Shown piece by piece: positions 47,004 through 56,677 of a stretch of 64,000 nt of DNA. Position 1 is the first letter of the stretch. Each line of letters begins with the position of its first letter. The stretch spans positions 62,001 through 126,000 of the forward strand of contig NZ_QOVJ01000004.1 in the NCBI RefSeq assembly GCF_004104055.1, given 5' to 3'. A program made the translations under genes and the position numbers. Origin of the DNA: Leeuwenhoekiella aestuarii (lineage in GTDB: Bacteria; Bacteroidota; Bacteroidia; Flavobacteriales; Flavobacteriaceae). The notes beneath the pieces were generated by a model. That model had not been told where the DNA came from and made no database searches. It saw only the letters and a program-made list of their open reading frames with translations.

Positions 47004-48893
47004 ATGAAAAACTTGCGAATTCCGGCAGTATTGGCGTTTACTGCATTATCTATTTTTTCGTGCTCAGACGAGCCTAAAGAAACGCCTTTGACTATAGGAA
47101 ATCTTGAAATTTCAGAAACCAAACCTTCTCCCGGAGATAGTTTAAAATTGACCTATTCAGCAATAGACACAATAACTGAAGCCTTTTACGTCTATACCGT
47201 AAAGTCAAGTGCTTATCCTGTTGACCTTGACCTAATAAAAGATGGTGAGCGCTTCACAGGAGGCCTAAAAATTCCTGATTCTGCAGATGGATTAATTTTC
47301 AATTTTAAAGTAGGAGAAGATTATGACGCTAATGATGAAAAGGGATATTCGGTAAATCTCTATGATACAGATGGCGAGATACTACCTGAAAGCGAATCTA
47401 GTGTTACGTATTATAAAGCAACTAGAGGTACCGATTATGGAATCAAATATAACCAGGAAGATGCTGCTAAGCTATTAAAAGAAAATTGGAGTAAGCATCC
47501 TGACAACCTAGCTATTCTGTATGTAATAAATTCATCAGATAAAGCTTTTGCTGATTCAATTTATGATGCTAAGCTCGCGTCTCTATCTGCTAAAGAACAA
47601 TTGGTTGAAGAGGATTACAGCAATTTAATCACCATTTACAATGTAAAAAAAGATAAAGCTGCTCTAGACTCTATTACTCCTATAATCACGGCAAAGTATC
47701 CTAAAGGAAATCAGGCGCAGCGCGCCTTTTACCAAAAAATTTATGAAGCCAAAAATCTGGAAGATAAAGAGGCGATCGCTGCAGAATTCGAAGCAGCAGG
47801 CGGAGTACCTTCTAGCTACGGAAACTATATGTATTCTGATTTGGCTCAAGCAGAATTAGCTGAAGGAAATATTGAAAAGTTTAAAGAAGCTGCAGAAAAA
47901 ATCAGTGCAGCTACCAATAAAGCTAGTCTTTATAATAACGTTGCCTGGAACATGGCTGAAAAAGGAGAAAATCTTGAGTTAGCCGAAGAATTATCCAAAA
48001 CATCTTTAGATCTTGTAGATGCTCAAAAATCTGACAAACCTGATTATTATACCCAAAGTCAGTTTGAAAAGAATCTAGCTTCTACCCAAGCAATGTATTC
48101 AGACACCTACGGGTTAATCCTATTTAAACAAGGTAAAATCAAAGAAGCCATCGCAGCTCAGGAAGATGCTGTTGCAGACAGGACTTCTCCAGACGTATAT
48201 GAACGTTACGTGCAGTTTCTAACCGCAGATGAGCAATATGACAAGGTTTTTGAAAAAGCTTCAGAATTCGTTAAAAAAGGTAAGGCTACAACGAAAACTA
48301 AAGAATATCTGGCTACTGCCTATGCAAACACCGATCACGATGGTGATTTTGACAGCTATTTGAGTGGTTTGGAAAAAATAGCCCACGATAACGCGTTGGC
48401 CATTTTAAAAAAGGAAATGCTTGATGAGGAGGCGCCCACATTCAATCTTAAAAATTTAAATGGTGAGGAGATTGCTCTGGCCGATTTAAAAGGAAAAACC
48501 GTGGTACTTGATTTCTGGGCAACCTGGTGTGGCCCCTGTAAAGTTTCCTTCCCTGGAATGCAAAAAGCTGTTTCTAAATATGCCGATAACGAAAACGTAG
48601 AATTCCTGTTTATAGACACCTGGGAAAGCACCAGCGGGGAAGCTCGTCAAAAAGGAGTTAGCGATTTCATCAAACAAAACAACTACACGTTTAACGTATT
48701 GATGGATACCCCCAAAGAAGAAGGAAGCCGGGAATACGATGTGGTTTCAGCCTATGAAGTAGAGGGAATTCCCACCAAATTTGTGGTGGGGCCTGATGGT
48801 AAAATCAAATTCAAAGCGGTAGGCTTTGATGGCAATACAGACGGCCTGGTAGAAGAACTTGATATGATGATTGGTCTCGCCAGCGGACAGTAA
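47004..48893 (+). CDS. TlpA-family thiol-disulfide lipoprotein with N-terminal helical repeats
   Basis: The protein has 629 residues with a lipobox (FSCS, Cys near 20). Residues about 30-135 are a beta domain like the N-terminal DUF4369 group. Residues 150-470 are helical repeats, and a thioredoxin domain runs from about 470 to the end with WATWCGPCK (Cys near 509 and 512) and the cis-Pro EGIPT loop. Such proteins reduce disulfides or cytochrome c cysteines in the envelope. The long helical part suggests a specific client. It is transcribed alone, ending at a strong bidirectional hairpin. Confidence 0.85.
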   Translation: MKNLRIPAVLAFTALSIFSCSDEPKETPLTIGNLEISETKPSPGDSLKLTYSAIDTITEAFYVYTVKSSAYPVDLDLIKDGERFTGGLKIPDSADGLIFNFKVGEDYDANDEKGYSVNLYDTDGEILPESESSVTYYKATRGTDYGIKYNQEDAAKLLKENWSKHPDNLAILYVINSSDKAFADSIYDAKLASLSAKEQLVEEDYSNLITIYNVKKDKAALDSITPIITAKYPKGNQAQRAFYQKIYEAKNLEDKEAIAAEFEAAGGVPSSYGNYMYSDLAQAELAEGNIEKFKEAAEKISAATNKASLYNNVAWNMAEKGENLELAEELSKTSLDLVDAQKSDKPDYYTQSQFEKNLASTQAMYSDTYGLILFKQGKIKEAIAAQEDAVADRTSPDVYERYVQFLTADEQYDKVFEKASEFVKKGKATTKTKEYLATAYANTDHDGDFDSYLSGLEKIAHDNALAILKKEMLDEEAPTFNLKNLNGEEIALADLKGKTVVLDFWATWCGPCKVSFPGMQKAVSKYADNENVEFLFIDTWESTSGEARQKGVSDFIKQNNYTFNVLMDTPKEEGSREYDVVSAYEVEGIPTKFVVGPDGKIKFKAVGFDGNTDGLVEELDMMIGLASGQ

Positions 48894-48913
48894 ATACAGG
48901 CGTTAGAAAACTA

Positions 48914-48952
48914 AAAAAATCCGTGTTGGTTTGAAACTAACACGGATTTTTT
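48914..48952. terminator. Bidirectional terminator
   Basis: ATCCGTGTTGGTTT pairs with AAACTAACACGGAT (one G-T pair), flanked by A and T runs. It sits between convergent genes and can serve both strands. Confidence 0.9.
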
Positions 48953-48971
48953 ATACTTCATTATTTGCTTT

Positions 48972-49868
48972 TTAATCAAGCATCCACTCCAATAAATTAT
49001 CCTGGTCAACAATAGACCAGCTGTGTGGATTTCTACTTCCATCTGCGCGATATCCCTTGCCTTCTGTAGTGATTAACTCGACGTTATCATATCCCTTTGA
49101 AATCAGAAATTCTGATAACCGCTGCAAATGAAAGGCATTCATTTGTTCATAATCAATACCCATATTCTCTTTCCACCAGGTTTTGTCTGGCTCGGTGTAG
49201 AAACGGATTTTTGTATGCTCTAAAGCTTTCAGATTTTCAGATTTTTCAGTTTCATAAACAAAAACACTGTACTTTTCATAGGGCTTTATTTCTTCATCGG
49301 GATCGCCCAATTGAGCGTTAAAATACTGCAGCATAAATGAACTTTCTCCAGCCGCTGTCGGTGAAAAATTACGTGCTACATTACTTTCTGCGATACGATA
49401 TAGTGCTGCAAGATCTACCGGAGAATCCACAGCAAAAACACCTGCGGGCTTAATCCCATACTCCGGATTTTCAGTTAAGTAATTGCTTATCAATAAAGCC
49501 AATGCTCCCCCACTGGACAATCCACCAATGTAACTCGTACTCATAGGTAAATCATTTGAAGCCATCAACTCTTGCAGCATTGCTGCTAATTGCGCCTTTT
49601 CTTTATCCTGTAGGAAGATTTTGCGGTTGAAATTTAAATAAGCAACAGCAATATTCTTTGAAATGGACAACTCGCTTATCGGGAATTCTGTTTCAATACC
49701 TGCGGCATTTTCACCAAACCCGCCAAAGAGTACCAATACGGCATCGGTTTTTGATGGCTTGTACAGTGTATAATTTTCAGTATTAATCGTTTCTGTTTCC
49801 TGTGCTGTAACTATACATGTGCTGAAAATTAGACATAACAGCAATAGCGTTTTCGAAATTCTTTCCAT
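48972..49868 (-). CDS. Exported alpha/beta-hydrolase-like protein
   Basis: The protein has 298 residues with a signal peptide ending VTA-QETE (mature Gln). The alpha/beta-hydrolase nucleophile elbow is GGLSSGGALA (Ser, GxSxGG), an Asp lies in VDSPVD and a His in RNPHSWSIVD near the end. It is likely a periplasmic or surface esterase or peptidase; the substrate is unknown. It converges with the TlpA gene. Confidence 0.72.
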   Translation of the reverse strand: MERISKTLLLLCLIFSTCIVTAQETETINTENYTLYKPSKTDAVLVLFGGFGENAAGIETEFPISELSISKNIAVAYLNFNRKIFLQDKEKAQLAAMLQELMASNDLPMSTSYIGGLSSGGALALLISNYLTENPEYGIKPAGVFAVDSPVDLAALYRIAESNVARNFSPTAAGESSFMLQYFNAQLGDPDEEIKPYEKYSVFVYETEKSENLKALEHTKIRFYTEPDKTWWKENMGIDYEQMNAFHLQRLSEFLISKGYDNVELITTEGKGYRADGSRNPHSWSIVDQDNLLEWMLD

Positions 49869-49894
49869 TTGATTTTTTTATTATGTTTTATCAA

Positions 49895-50848
49895 TTAATC
49901 AATTTGATCTTGAGATTTTAAACTCAATTTATAGGCTTCTAAATCCCATTTCATATCAAAATTAGAAAGGTAAGACTCCATCGAGTCAAGCCCTATTGAA
50001 GCTCTTCGCTCATCTACGTGATCGGGGTCAATCATTGGCGCTACAAAAGATTCTCCAGTTTCTGTGCGCCCTACCTGACTGCCGTAAGTTTGAGGTCTGT
50101 CATTACGTATTTCAATACGATCCTGTAAAAGTGCTAAAAAATGAGGTGGTGTGTTTCCTTCTGAAACTGCCTTTTTTAGCAAGGGCAAGTAGTTTTCCTG
50201 TACTTCAAGATTAGAATGCTGAATTACTAAAAACAAGGTCATGTTGCCTTGATCGCCTAGAATGTCAGATCCCAGCCAACCACGCTCATCCAATATTTGT
50301 TTTACTTTAATCAAATTAAGGGAGTCTACCCGGTCTACGGTTTTCCAATGGGTTTTAACTTCTTTTGACTGCCAGCCATATTTATCACCTAGTGAGCCAA
50401 GTTTTTTCCTAACCTTTTGATCACTCTCGTGAATACTATCTAATAACGCAACAAGAGGTTTATCATAGTTTGCCGCTGCTGCCTCTTTATTTGCTTTTAC
50501 CAAAGTGAGTACCTTATTCCATCGCTGGTCTTCATATAAACTAGAAAAATCTGTATCCTCCAAAAGCCGCTCATAATCTTTGTAACCGTAATTGCTGGCA
50601 AGATTTAATAATTGTGTAAATGAAGAATCTGGTTTCTTAGCAAGAGCCCAAGAGCAAGCAGCATTATAGCGATCTCTGTACTTTACCTCTTTATTCGTTT
50701 TGAAAGCTTCAGCATATTTTTTACCAGATTCCAGATAATTTTCAGAATTATAAAGTCTGTTTGCTTCTATAAGTAAATCATCATAATCTTTTGCACCCTG
50801 ACCATAAGATCCAAAAAAGCATAAAAACACAACTGTAAGTTTTAGCAT
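49895..50848 (-). CDS. Exported TPR-like protein with DUF6624 domain
   Basis: The ATG at 50848 gives a signal peptide ending SYG-QGAK (mature Gln). An upstream TTG-initiated extension of 33 residues is rejected. Residues about 20-100 hold two TPR-like helices and residues 130-290 match DUF6624 (LGSLGDKYGWQSKEV...RGWLGSDILGDQGNMTLFLVIQHSNLE). The function of the family is unknown. It lies downstream of the DUF1801 gene on the same strand. Confidence 0.75.
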   Translation of the reverse strand: MLKLTVVFLCFFGSYGQGAKDYDDLLIEANRLYNSENYLESGKKYAEAFKTNKEVKYRDRYNAACSWALAKKPDSSFTQLLNLASNYGYKDYERLLEDTDFSSLYEDQRWNKVLTLVKANKEAAAANYDKPLVALLDSIHESDQKVRKKLGSLGDKYGWQSKEVKTHWKTVDRVDSLNLIKVKQILDERGWLGSDILGDQGNMTLFLVIQHSNLEVQENYLPLLKKAVSEGNTPPHFLALLQDRIEIRNDRPQTYGSQVGRTETGESFVAPMIDPDHVDERRASIGLDSMESYLSNFDMKWDLEAYKLSLKSQDQID

Positions 50849-50956
50849 AGTAATTTTTAAATCGAGTAAATAAACCTGATTAAGGTAAATAATGGATAAG
50901 TTAGAGCATTGAGGAATTAAAATCTTACGGATTTCCTCATTTCTCAAAAAAAAACC

Positions 50957-51307
50957 TCAGTTATTCAAAATAGCTTCCAACTGCTTTAAAAATCCAATAG
51001 CGATTTCAGCATCTATATCTTCCAGATTGTGATATCGAAGTGAGCGTAAATTTTTTCGGCCTTCTCCTGCAGTCAGGTAATTATTGGAGTCCTCAATATG
51101 CACGCCCTTTGGAAAACTAAGTTCTACAAAACGCTTCCTGAAATTGAGGAAACAAAACATCTTTCCATCCAGATAATAAAAAGGCAAATGCCATTTATAA
51201 AGCAATTGCGCTTCGGGCACGCTGTGCTCAATAACTACCTGCAATTCCAGCAACATATCGCGGTAGGGTTGCGGAGTTTTTAGAATGTAATTTTCGGCAG
51301 GATTCAT
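50957..51307 (-). CDS. DUF1801 domain-containing protein
   Basis: The protein has 116 residues with the DUF1801/YdhG fold (LQVVIEHSVPEAQLLYKWHLPFYYLDGKMFCFLNF) and a C-terminal helix. The role is unknown. There are no signal or membrane segments. Confidence 0.8.
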   Translation of the reverse strand: MNPAENYILKTPQPYRDMLLELQVVIEHSVPEAQLLYKWHLPFYYLDGKMFCFLNFRKRFVELSFPKGVHIEDSNNYLTAGEGRKNLRSLRYHNLEDIDAEIAIGFLKQLEAILNN

Positions 51308-51442
51308 TTGTGAGAGTTGTTATAATTCTTAGAGCTTCTTTGCTTTTCAAAAAATCAGTAAATTATAAAAAAGTATTAATAGCGGGAAATTATTAGCTGT
51401 TCCAAGAAAATCCCCCTAATTTGCCCGCCAACTTTTTAGAGT

Positions 51443-52588
51443 ATGTTTTCACACTTCCAACTTTCACGCGTCAAAGAACTGTTAGTTCTTTTACTAATTT
51501 CTGCTGCCGCACTAGGTCAGGAAAAAGAAAAGCCGGTACTCAAATTGGGTGGAGCCCTGCGTTTTAATTATGTGTATTCTTCCTGGAAAGAAGAGCAGAA
51601 AACTAAAGGTGGTGAGTTTGGCTACGATATGTTTAGGATTAATGCTAAAGCCTCTTATAAAAATGTTTTTTTAAATGCTGAATACAGACTTTATTCTGAA
51701 GCTTTTGGTGGCGGCTTTTTAAAACAAGGGTGGATAGGCTATAAATTTAATGAGAAAGACGAGCTGCATGTAGGCTTAGTTTATGTTCCTTTTGGAATCA
51801 AACAATACAATTCTCATAATTGGTTTTTTAATATCACGTATTATGTGGGACTTGAAGATGATCATGATATGGGATTAAAGTATGTGCATACAGGAGACAA
51901 ATGGGATTATGCTTTAGCTTTTCTAAAGAATGCTGAAGAATTAAATTTTGGAGGTGGCGTAGAAAATAGCTCTAACAGATATTCATATGATATAGTAGGT
52001 AGAAATAAAGAAACTAACCAATTTAACGGAAAAGTCGTTCGTAAATGGGGTGAAGATCTTAAGCATAGAATAGGTTTCTCTTGGCAATTTGGTAGTCTGT
52101 ATAATATTGATACCAACAAAAATGGAAGTCATTATGCTCTTACTCTTCACTATGAGATGAACTGGAAAAGCTGGAACTTAAAGACCGAAGCGATTACTGT
52201 TTCTCATGCTCCAGAAAATGCACCGGGGGAATCAAATGAAATTATAAAAATGGGAGCATACGGTACGCCGTATGAAGTGGCGGCGCGATTTGATATGTAC
52301 ACTGCAGCAGTTTCCAAGAAAATTTCAGTAAACTGGGGACCTATCTCACAAATCGAAGTCTACAACGACTTTGGTTATATGCAGAAAAAAGAAAAAGAAT
52401 TTACAGATTCTTTTCAAAATGTAACCGGTTTGTTGGTTACAGCCGGTCAAGTATATACCTACATAGATTATGCCGCTGGTTATAACCACTCCTGGCTAGG
52501 CGGCAATTTTGTAGATGATTTTTCAACAGGTAATCCTGATGCAAAATGGGAAGCTCGTTTTAATATAAATATTGGATACTACTTTTAA
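51443..52588 (+). CDS. Outer-membrane porin-like beta-barrel
   Basis: The protein has 381 residues with a signal peptide ending ALG-QEKE (mature Gln). Alternating aromatic strands (LRFNYVYSSW, FLNAEYRLYSEAFGGGFLKQGWIGYKF, YHSHNWFFNITYY-type) and the final ARFNINIGYYF with terminal Phe mark an outer-membrane barrel of the OprP/OprO-like kind. It is followed 15 bases on by a betaine-type transporter, suggesting it admits the same small solute. Confidence 0.78.
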   Translation: MFSHFQLSRVKELLVLLLISAAALGQEKEKPVLKLGGALRFNYVYSSWKEEQKTKGGEFGYDMFRINAKASYKNVFLNAEYRLYSEAFGGGFLKQGWIGYKFNEKDELHVGLVYVPFGIKQYNSHNWFFNITYYVGLEDDHDMGLKYVHTGDKWDYALAFLKNAEELNFGGGVENSSNRYSYDIVGRNKETNQFNGKVVRKWGEDLKHRIGFSWQFGSLYNIDTNKNGSHYALTLHYEMNWKSWNLKTEAITVSHAPENAPGESNEIIKMGAYGTPYEVAARFDMYTAAVSKKISVNWGPISQIEVYNDFGYMQKKEKEFTDSFQNVTGLLVTAGQVYTYIDYAAGYNHSWLGGNFVDDFSTGNPDAKWEARFNINIGYYF

Positions 52589-52603
52589 AAGAAATAAAAT
52601 TTT

Positions 52604-54214
52604 ATGGCAAAGAAAATTACGCGAAGTGATGAAAAGAAATCAATTTTTGGTCTAGAAGTCAACGGACCAGTATTTTTTACCTCTACTATATTTATAATAA
52701 TAAGTATTGCACTTACGATCATTTTTGAAAAAAAGGCACAAAAAATATTTAGCGACATTCAACATGCTGTGGCAGAAAAAGCAGACTGGTTCTTTGTGCT
52801 TTGTATTAATCTGTTCTTGATATTTCTTACCTATCTGGCGTTAGGTAAATACGGAAAACTTAGAATTGGGGGGCAAAAAGCAAAACCAGAGTACAAAACA
52901 GGTTCTTGGTTTGCGATGCTTTTTAGTGCAGGTATGGGTATTGGCTTGCTCTTTTTTGGAGTTGCAGAACCTGTAGACCACCTTTTAAATCCGCCCACAA
53001 CAGAACCCAAGTCTGTGGCAGCAGCTATAGAAGCAATGAATTTTACATTTTTACACTGGGGCTTTCATGCTTGGGGTGTGTACGCTTTAGTAGGTTTGGC
53101 ACTCTCATACTTCACATATTCAAGAGGATTACCGTTAACGATACGATCTATATTTTACCCGTTCTTAGGGGATAAAATCTACGGGAGAATAGGTGACATT
53201 ATAGATATTTTTGCAGTGCTTGCTACACTTTTTGGACTTGCGACGTCATTAGGTTTTGGTGTTCAACAAATTGCTAGTGGCCTCAATCACGTATTTGGTA
53301 TACCTGATGGGACACTAACACAAATTCTTCTCATTGCCGGAATTACATTAATTGCTACAATGTCTGTAGTATTAGGAGTAGATAAAGGAGTGCGTATTTT
53401 AAGCGAATGGAATATGCGCATAGCTATAACTTTATTACTTCTTGCTGTAATTCTGGGCCCTACGCTATTTATTTTTCGCTCCTTTGTTGAAAATACGGGA
53501 AGCTATATTTTCAACTTCTTAAAAATCTCTACTTGGGTAGAAACCTATGAAGGAAGCTCTTGGCAAAATAATCAAACTGTTTTTTACTGGGGTTGGTGGA
53601 TAGGTTGGTCTCCATTTGTAGGAATGTTTATTGCGCGTATTTCTAAAGGACGCACAATTAGAGAATTTATTCTAGGTGTTTTATTAATACCATCATTGGT
53701 TACGTTTTTCTGGATGTCTGCATTTGGTAGTGTCGCTATTCAGCAAGTCTTGAATGGTGATATGACTATAGTTACAGCTGTAAAAGATGATGTCGCTACT
53801 GCGCTATTTATATTTTTTCAAGATTACCCATTATCGATGGTGATTAATATAGTTGCTGTTATTCTTATTGCAGGTTTCTTCATTACTTCATCAGATTCAG
53901 GATCACTTGTAGTAGATAGTTTAACTTCTGGTGGGAAAATTGAAGCTCCTGTAGGTCAACGTATATTCTGGGCCGTGACAGAAGGCACAGTTGCCGGTGT
54001 TCTTTTAATAGGTGGAGGGCTCGAAGCGCTACAGACCGCAACCATTGTAACCGGACTTCCTTTTGCTATAATCTTACTTATTATGTGTTATTCACTCTAC
54101 ATAGGCCTGCGGGAAGATTATCAAAAATTAGAAAAGAAAAAATCTGAAAAGAAAATGGACGACTATGAAGATGTCGTTAAAGAAATCGTAGCTCGAAGAA
54201 ATAAAAAAGACTAA
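52604..54214 (+). CDS. BCCT-family transporter (betaine/choline/carnitine)
   Basis: The protein has 536 residues with 12 hydrophobic segments. Signature pieces are SAGMGIGLLFFGVAEPVDH (sodium and substrate region) and YWGWWIGWSPFVGMFIARISKGRTIREF (the Trp-rich BCCT motif). AGMGIG is the form found in betaine and choline carriers coupled to sodium. The charged C-terminal tail (about 40 residues, Lys/Glu-rich) resembles the osmosensing tail of BetP. It lies between the porin and the universal stress protein on one transcript. Confidence 0.92.
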   Translation: MAKKITRSDEKKSIFGLEVNGPVFFTSTIFIIISIALTIIFEKKAQKIFSDIQHAVAEKADWFFVLCINLFLIFLTYLALGKYGKLRIGGQKAKPEYKTGSWFAMLFSAGMGIGLLFFGVAEPVDHLLNPPTTEPKSVAAAIEAMNFTFLHWGFHAWGVYALVGLALSYFTYSRGLPLTIRSIFYPFLGDKIYGRIGDIIDIFAVLATLFGLATSLGFGVQQIASGLNHVFGIPDGTLTQILLIAGITLIATMSVVLGVDKGVRILSEWNMRIAITLLLLAVILGPTLFIFRSFVENTGSYIFNFLKISTWVETYEGSSWQNNQTVFYWGWWIGWSPFVGMFIARISKGRTIREFILGVLLIPSLVTFFWMSAFGSVAIQQVLNGDMTIVTAVKDDVATALFIFFQDYPLSMVINIVAVILIAGFFITSSDSGSLVVDSLTSGGKIEAPVGQRIFWAVTEGTVAGVLLIGGGLEALQTATIVTGLPFAIILLIMCYSLYIGLREDYQKLEKKKSEKKMDDYEDVVKEIVARRNKKD

Positions 54215-54215
54215 A

Positions 54216-55073
54216 ATGGAAAAAGTAAAAAACATACTGGTTGCTTTAGACCTCTCATCTTTAGACACCCACCTCATTGAATACACCTCTTTTCTTGCTG
54301 AAAAGTTTAAAGCTGATAACGTATATTTTGTGCACAATATAAAGAAATATGAGATTTCAGACCTTTTTGAAGAAGAGCTGAATCAGTTGAACCTTGACCA
54401 ACTTATAGGTGACGAGCTTAACGAGAAAGTCGCTCAGCATTTTACAGCAAATGTAGATTGGGAAGTATTTATTTCTGAAGATTCTAATACAGAATCACTC
54501 ATTCACTATATCGCTAATAAATATCAGATCAATCTTGCTATTGTAGGAAATAAAGCTGCTAAAGATGGCACTGGCGTGGTCACTTCAAAGTTGTTAACAT
54601 TGCTCAAGTGTAGTATACTTACAGTACCTAAAACAACTCAGCTAAGCTTAGAAACGGTATGGGTAGGTACAGATTTTTCTAGTCATTCAAGAAAGTCTTT
54701 TTTCTTTGCTGAAGAGCTTAGAGGTAAGCAACCCATTACCATAAATGCATTACATATCGCACAAGTTCCTATTCAATTTTCTCCATATGTAGCCCGAGAA
54801 GATGCGCAAGAAAAAATAGAGAAACATATGCGTCAGAAATCTGCTAAATTCTTTAAAAAACTTGCTATAACAGATCCTGATAATCACGAATTTCTTTTTG
54901 CAAAAGATAAAAGCATAAGTCAGAAATTTCTAGTTGAAATTGAAAAACGCAAACCTAGTTTGGTTATCCTATCGGACAAAGGAGGTAGTAATATTTCAAC
55001 TTTATTGATAGGTAGTCTTACAGAAGAACTCTTTAATGAAACCCTAAGTAGTCCGCTACTAGTAGTACGATAG
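54216..55073 (+). CDS. Universal stress protein with two Usp domains
   Basis: The protein has 285 residues in two tandem Usp domains (about 1-140 and 145-285). The first contains IVGNKAAKDGTGVVTSKLL and the second ILSDKGGSNISTLLIGSLTEELF, each with the nucleotide-loop Gly pattern. The ATG is two bases from the transporter stop, so translation is coupled. Usp proteins bind ATP and act in stress. Coupling with a BCCT carrier suggests control of osmolyte uptake. A hairpin terminator follows. Confidence 0.88.
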   Translation: MEKVKNILVALDLSSLDTHLIEYTSFLAEKFKADNVYFVHNIKKYEISDLFEEELNQLNLDQLIGDELNEKVAQHFTANVDWEVFISEDSNTESLIHYIANKYQINLAIVGNKAAKDGTGVVTSKLLTLLKCSILTVPKTTQLSLETVWVGTDFSSHSRKSFFFAEELRGKQPITINALHIAQVPIQFSPYVAREDAQEKIEKHMRQKSAKFFKKLAITDPDNHEFLFAKDKSISQKFLVEIEKRKPSLVILSDKGGSNISTLLIGSLTEELFNETLSSPLLVVR

Positions 55074-55095
55074 CTTATAACTATAATCAAAACAT

Positions 55096-55125
55096 AAAGC
55101 TTCGCGTTCTCGTGAAGCTTTTTTT
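55096..55125 (+). terminator. Terminator of the porin-BCCT-Usp operon
   Basis: AAAGCTTCGCG pairs with CGTGAAGCTTT (one G-T pair) around TTCT, followed by T residues. Confidence 0.85.
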
Positions 55126-55179
55126 ATTCTTGGTTGGTAAATTATTTTACCTTTACTTTGTAATTCAAAGTACTTTTGT

Positions 55180-55809
55180 ATGGATAATAAAAACTATCTC
55201 AAAGACATCAGCGACATCAAAACCATGATGAGCAGATCTTCTCGCTTTATGTCACTTAGTGGCCTTTCAGGGGTTCTAGCAGGTGTTTACGCTTTGATAG
55301 GCGCAATCCTGGCTTATTTTGAATTGAAAAGATATGATAGTGCTATATATACGGATACCGAAATCGTATCAGATAACTTAGATACTACCGTTTTTCTAAA
55401 TCTTGTTAGCATTGCTTTATTTGTGCTAATATCTGCAATTGTTACAGGAGCTATACTTACTATGCGTAAAGCTAAAAAGCAAAATGAAAAAATCTGGAAT
55501 CCGGTCTCAAAACGACTACTCGTAAATTTTGGACTCCCCCTAGTAACTGGCGGACTTTTTTGTATCGTTTTAATACAACATGGTATTTTAGGTCTGGTCG
55601 CTCCTGCAACACTAATTTTCTACGGTCTTTCTCTCGTAAACGCCAGCAAATTCACAATAGGTGATATAAAATATCTGGGAATAGCTTATGTTATAATAGG
55701 TCTTATCGCTACACAGTTTGTGGGTTATGGTTTGTATTTTTGGGCTCTAGGATTTGGGGTTTTCCACATTATTTACGGAACTATTTTATATAATAAATAC
55801 GACCGATAA
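55180..55809 (+). CDS. Membrane protein of unknown function
   Basis: The protein has 209 residues with about five hydrophobic segments after a polar N-terminal stretch (ISDIKTMMSRSSRFMSL). The family is not named by me, but it sits directly upstream of a winged-helix regulator, a frequent pairing in flavobacteria. The regulator start follows 58 bases after its stop. Confidence 0.65.
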   Translation: MDNKNYLKDISDIKTMMSRSSRFMSLSGLSGVLAGVYALIGAILAYFELKRYDSAIYTDTEIVSDNLDTTVFLNLVSIALFVLISAIVTGAILTMRKAKKQNEKIWNPVSKRLLVNFGLPLVTGGLFCIVLIQHGILGLVAPATLIFYGLSLVNASKFTIGDIKYLGIAYVIIGLIATQFVGYGLYFWALGFGVFHIIYGTILYNKYDR

Positions 55810-55867
55810 AAACTTACCCAATCTCAGAAAGAAAGGCGAATTAATACTAAAGAAGTATAAGTATACA

Positions 55868-56167
55868 TTGAAAAACATCATTCAACATATAAGCAAAGCT
55901 TTTGATCACCGGGTACGCCTGGGAATCATGAGTATTTTGATGGTGAATGATTTTGCTGATTTTAATATGCTTAAAGAACTACTGGGCGCTACAGATGGAA
56001 ATATTGCCAGTCATACCAAAGCGCTAGAGAAAGAAGCTTATATCAGCATTGAAAAATCATTTATTAACCGAAAGCCCAATACCAGATATATTGCTACCAA
56101 ATCTGGCCGGGAAGCCTTTACTAAACACATTGAAGCTTTAGAAAAACTCATCAATCCTAATGAATAA
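55868..56167 (+). CDS. Winged-helix transcriptional regulator (ArsR/MarR-like, small)
   Basis: The TTG at 55868 gives about 99 residues (KNIIQHISKAFDHRVRLGIMSIL...). The frame is open further upstream but overlaps the previous gene and adds nonsense. The wHTH core is FNMLKELLGATDGNIASHTKALEKEAYISIEKSFINRKPNTRYIATKSGREAF, recognition helix near 40-55 and a wing near 70. It resembles the short one-domain regulators placed before membrane operons; autoregulation is likely. It overlaps the next gene by eight bases. Confidence 0.8.
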   Translation: MKNIIQHISKAFDHRVRLGIMSILMVNDFADFNMLKELLGATDGNIASHTKALEKEAYISIEKSFINRKPNTRYIATKSGREAFTKHIEALEKLINPNE

Positions 56168-56675
56168 ATCTATTTTTTTATCAATTAACTTTGAATTTCA
56201 AAGTACTTTAATATTAGCAAGAGAACTCTTTGTAGGAGCTTCTTTTGATTTAAACAGTCGTATTTATGTGAAGTTTAAACGTACAGAAGTTTGGGGCATT
56301 TCCAGAAAAGAATTATTACAATACCCAGAAAAAACGTTAGGCTTTCATTTAGGATGTTTTTTACTAAAACACAATTATGAACCTCAACCCCGTTGTGAAA
56401 ATCACGATGTTTTTCATGTTCTGACCGGTTATCAAACCGATACTGCTCAAGAAATCGCACTCCAATTCTTTCTTTATGGAAATGGGAAGAGAAGTGCATT
56501 TTTACTACTCGCTATGTTTGCCGGTTACCTCCTCTACCCCGATCACTATAAGACTTTTAAAAAGGCTCAAAAAAAAGGGCAAAACACCTGTACGCTACAC
56601 GACTTTAAATACAAAGAGGCTCTCAATACTTCGATCACTACGCTAAAAATAATATTTAAAATCAATCAATTATAA
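56160..56675 (+). CDS. COQ4-like protein
   Basis: The protein has 171 residues with ENHDVFHVLTGYQTDTAQEIALQFF, which carries the HDxxH plus distal Glu metal-site pattern of COQ4, and a DLW/YPD-like end. COQ4 binds a metal and acts in ubiquinone head-group formation. Flavobacteria are known to use menaquinone, so this copy probably has another role. It overlaps the regulator by eight bases and precedes creD by two bases, so they form one unit. Confidence 0.7.
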   Translation: MNKSIFLSINFEFQSTLILARELFVGASFDLNSRIYVKFKRTEVWGISRKELLQYPEKTLGFHLGCFLLKHNYEPQPRCENHDVFHVLTGYQTDTAQEIALQFFLYGNGKRSAFLLLAMFAGYLLYPDHYKTFKKAQKKGQNTCTLHDFKYKEALNTSITTLKIIFKINQL

Positions 56676-56677
56676 TT

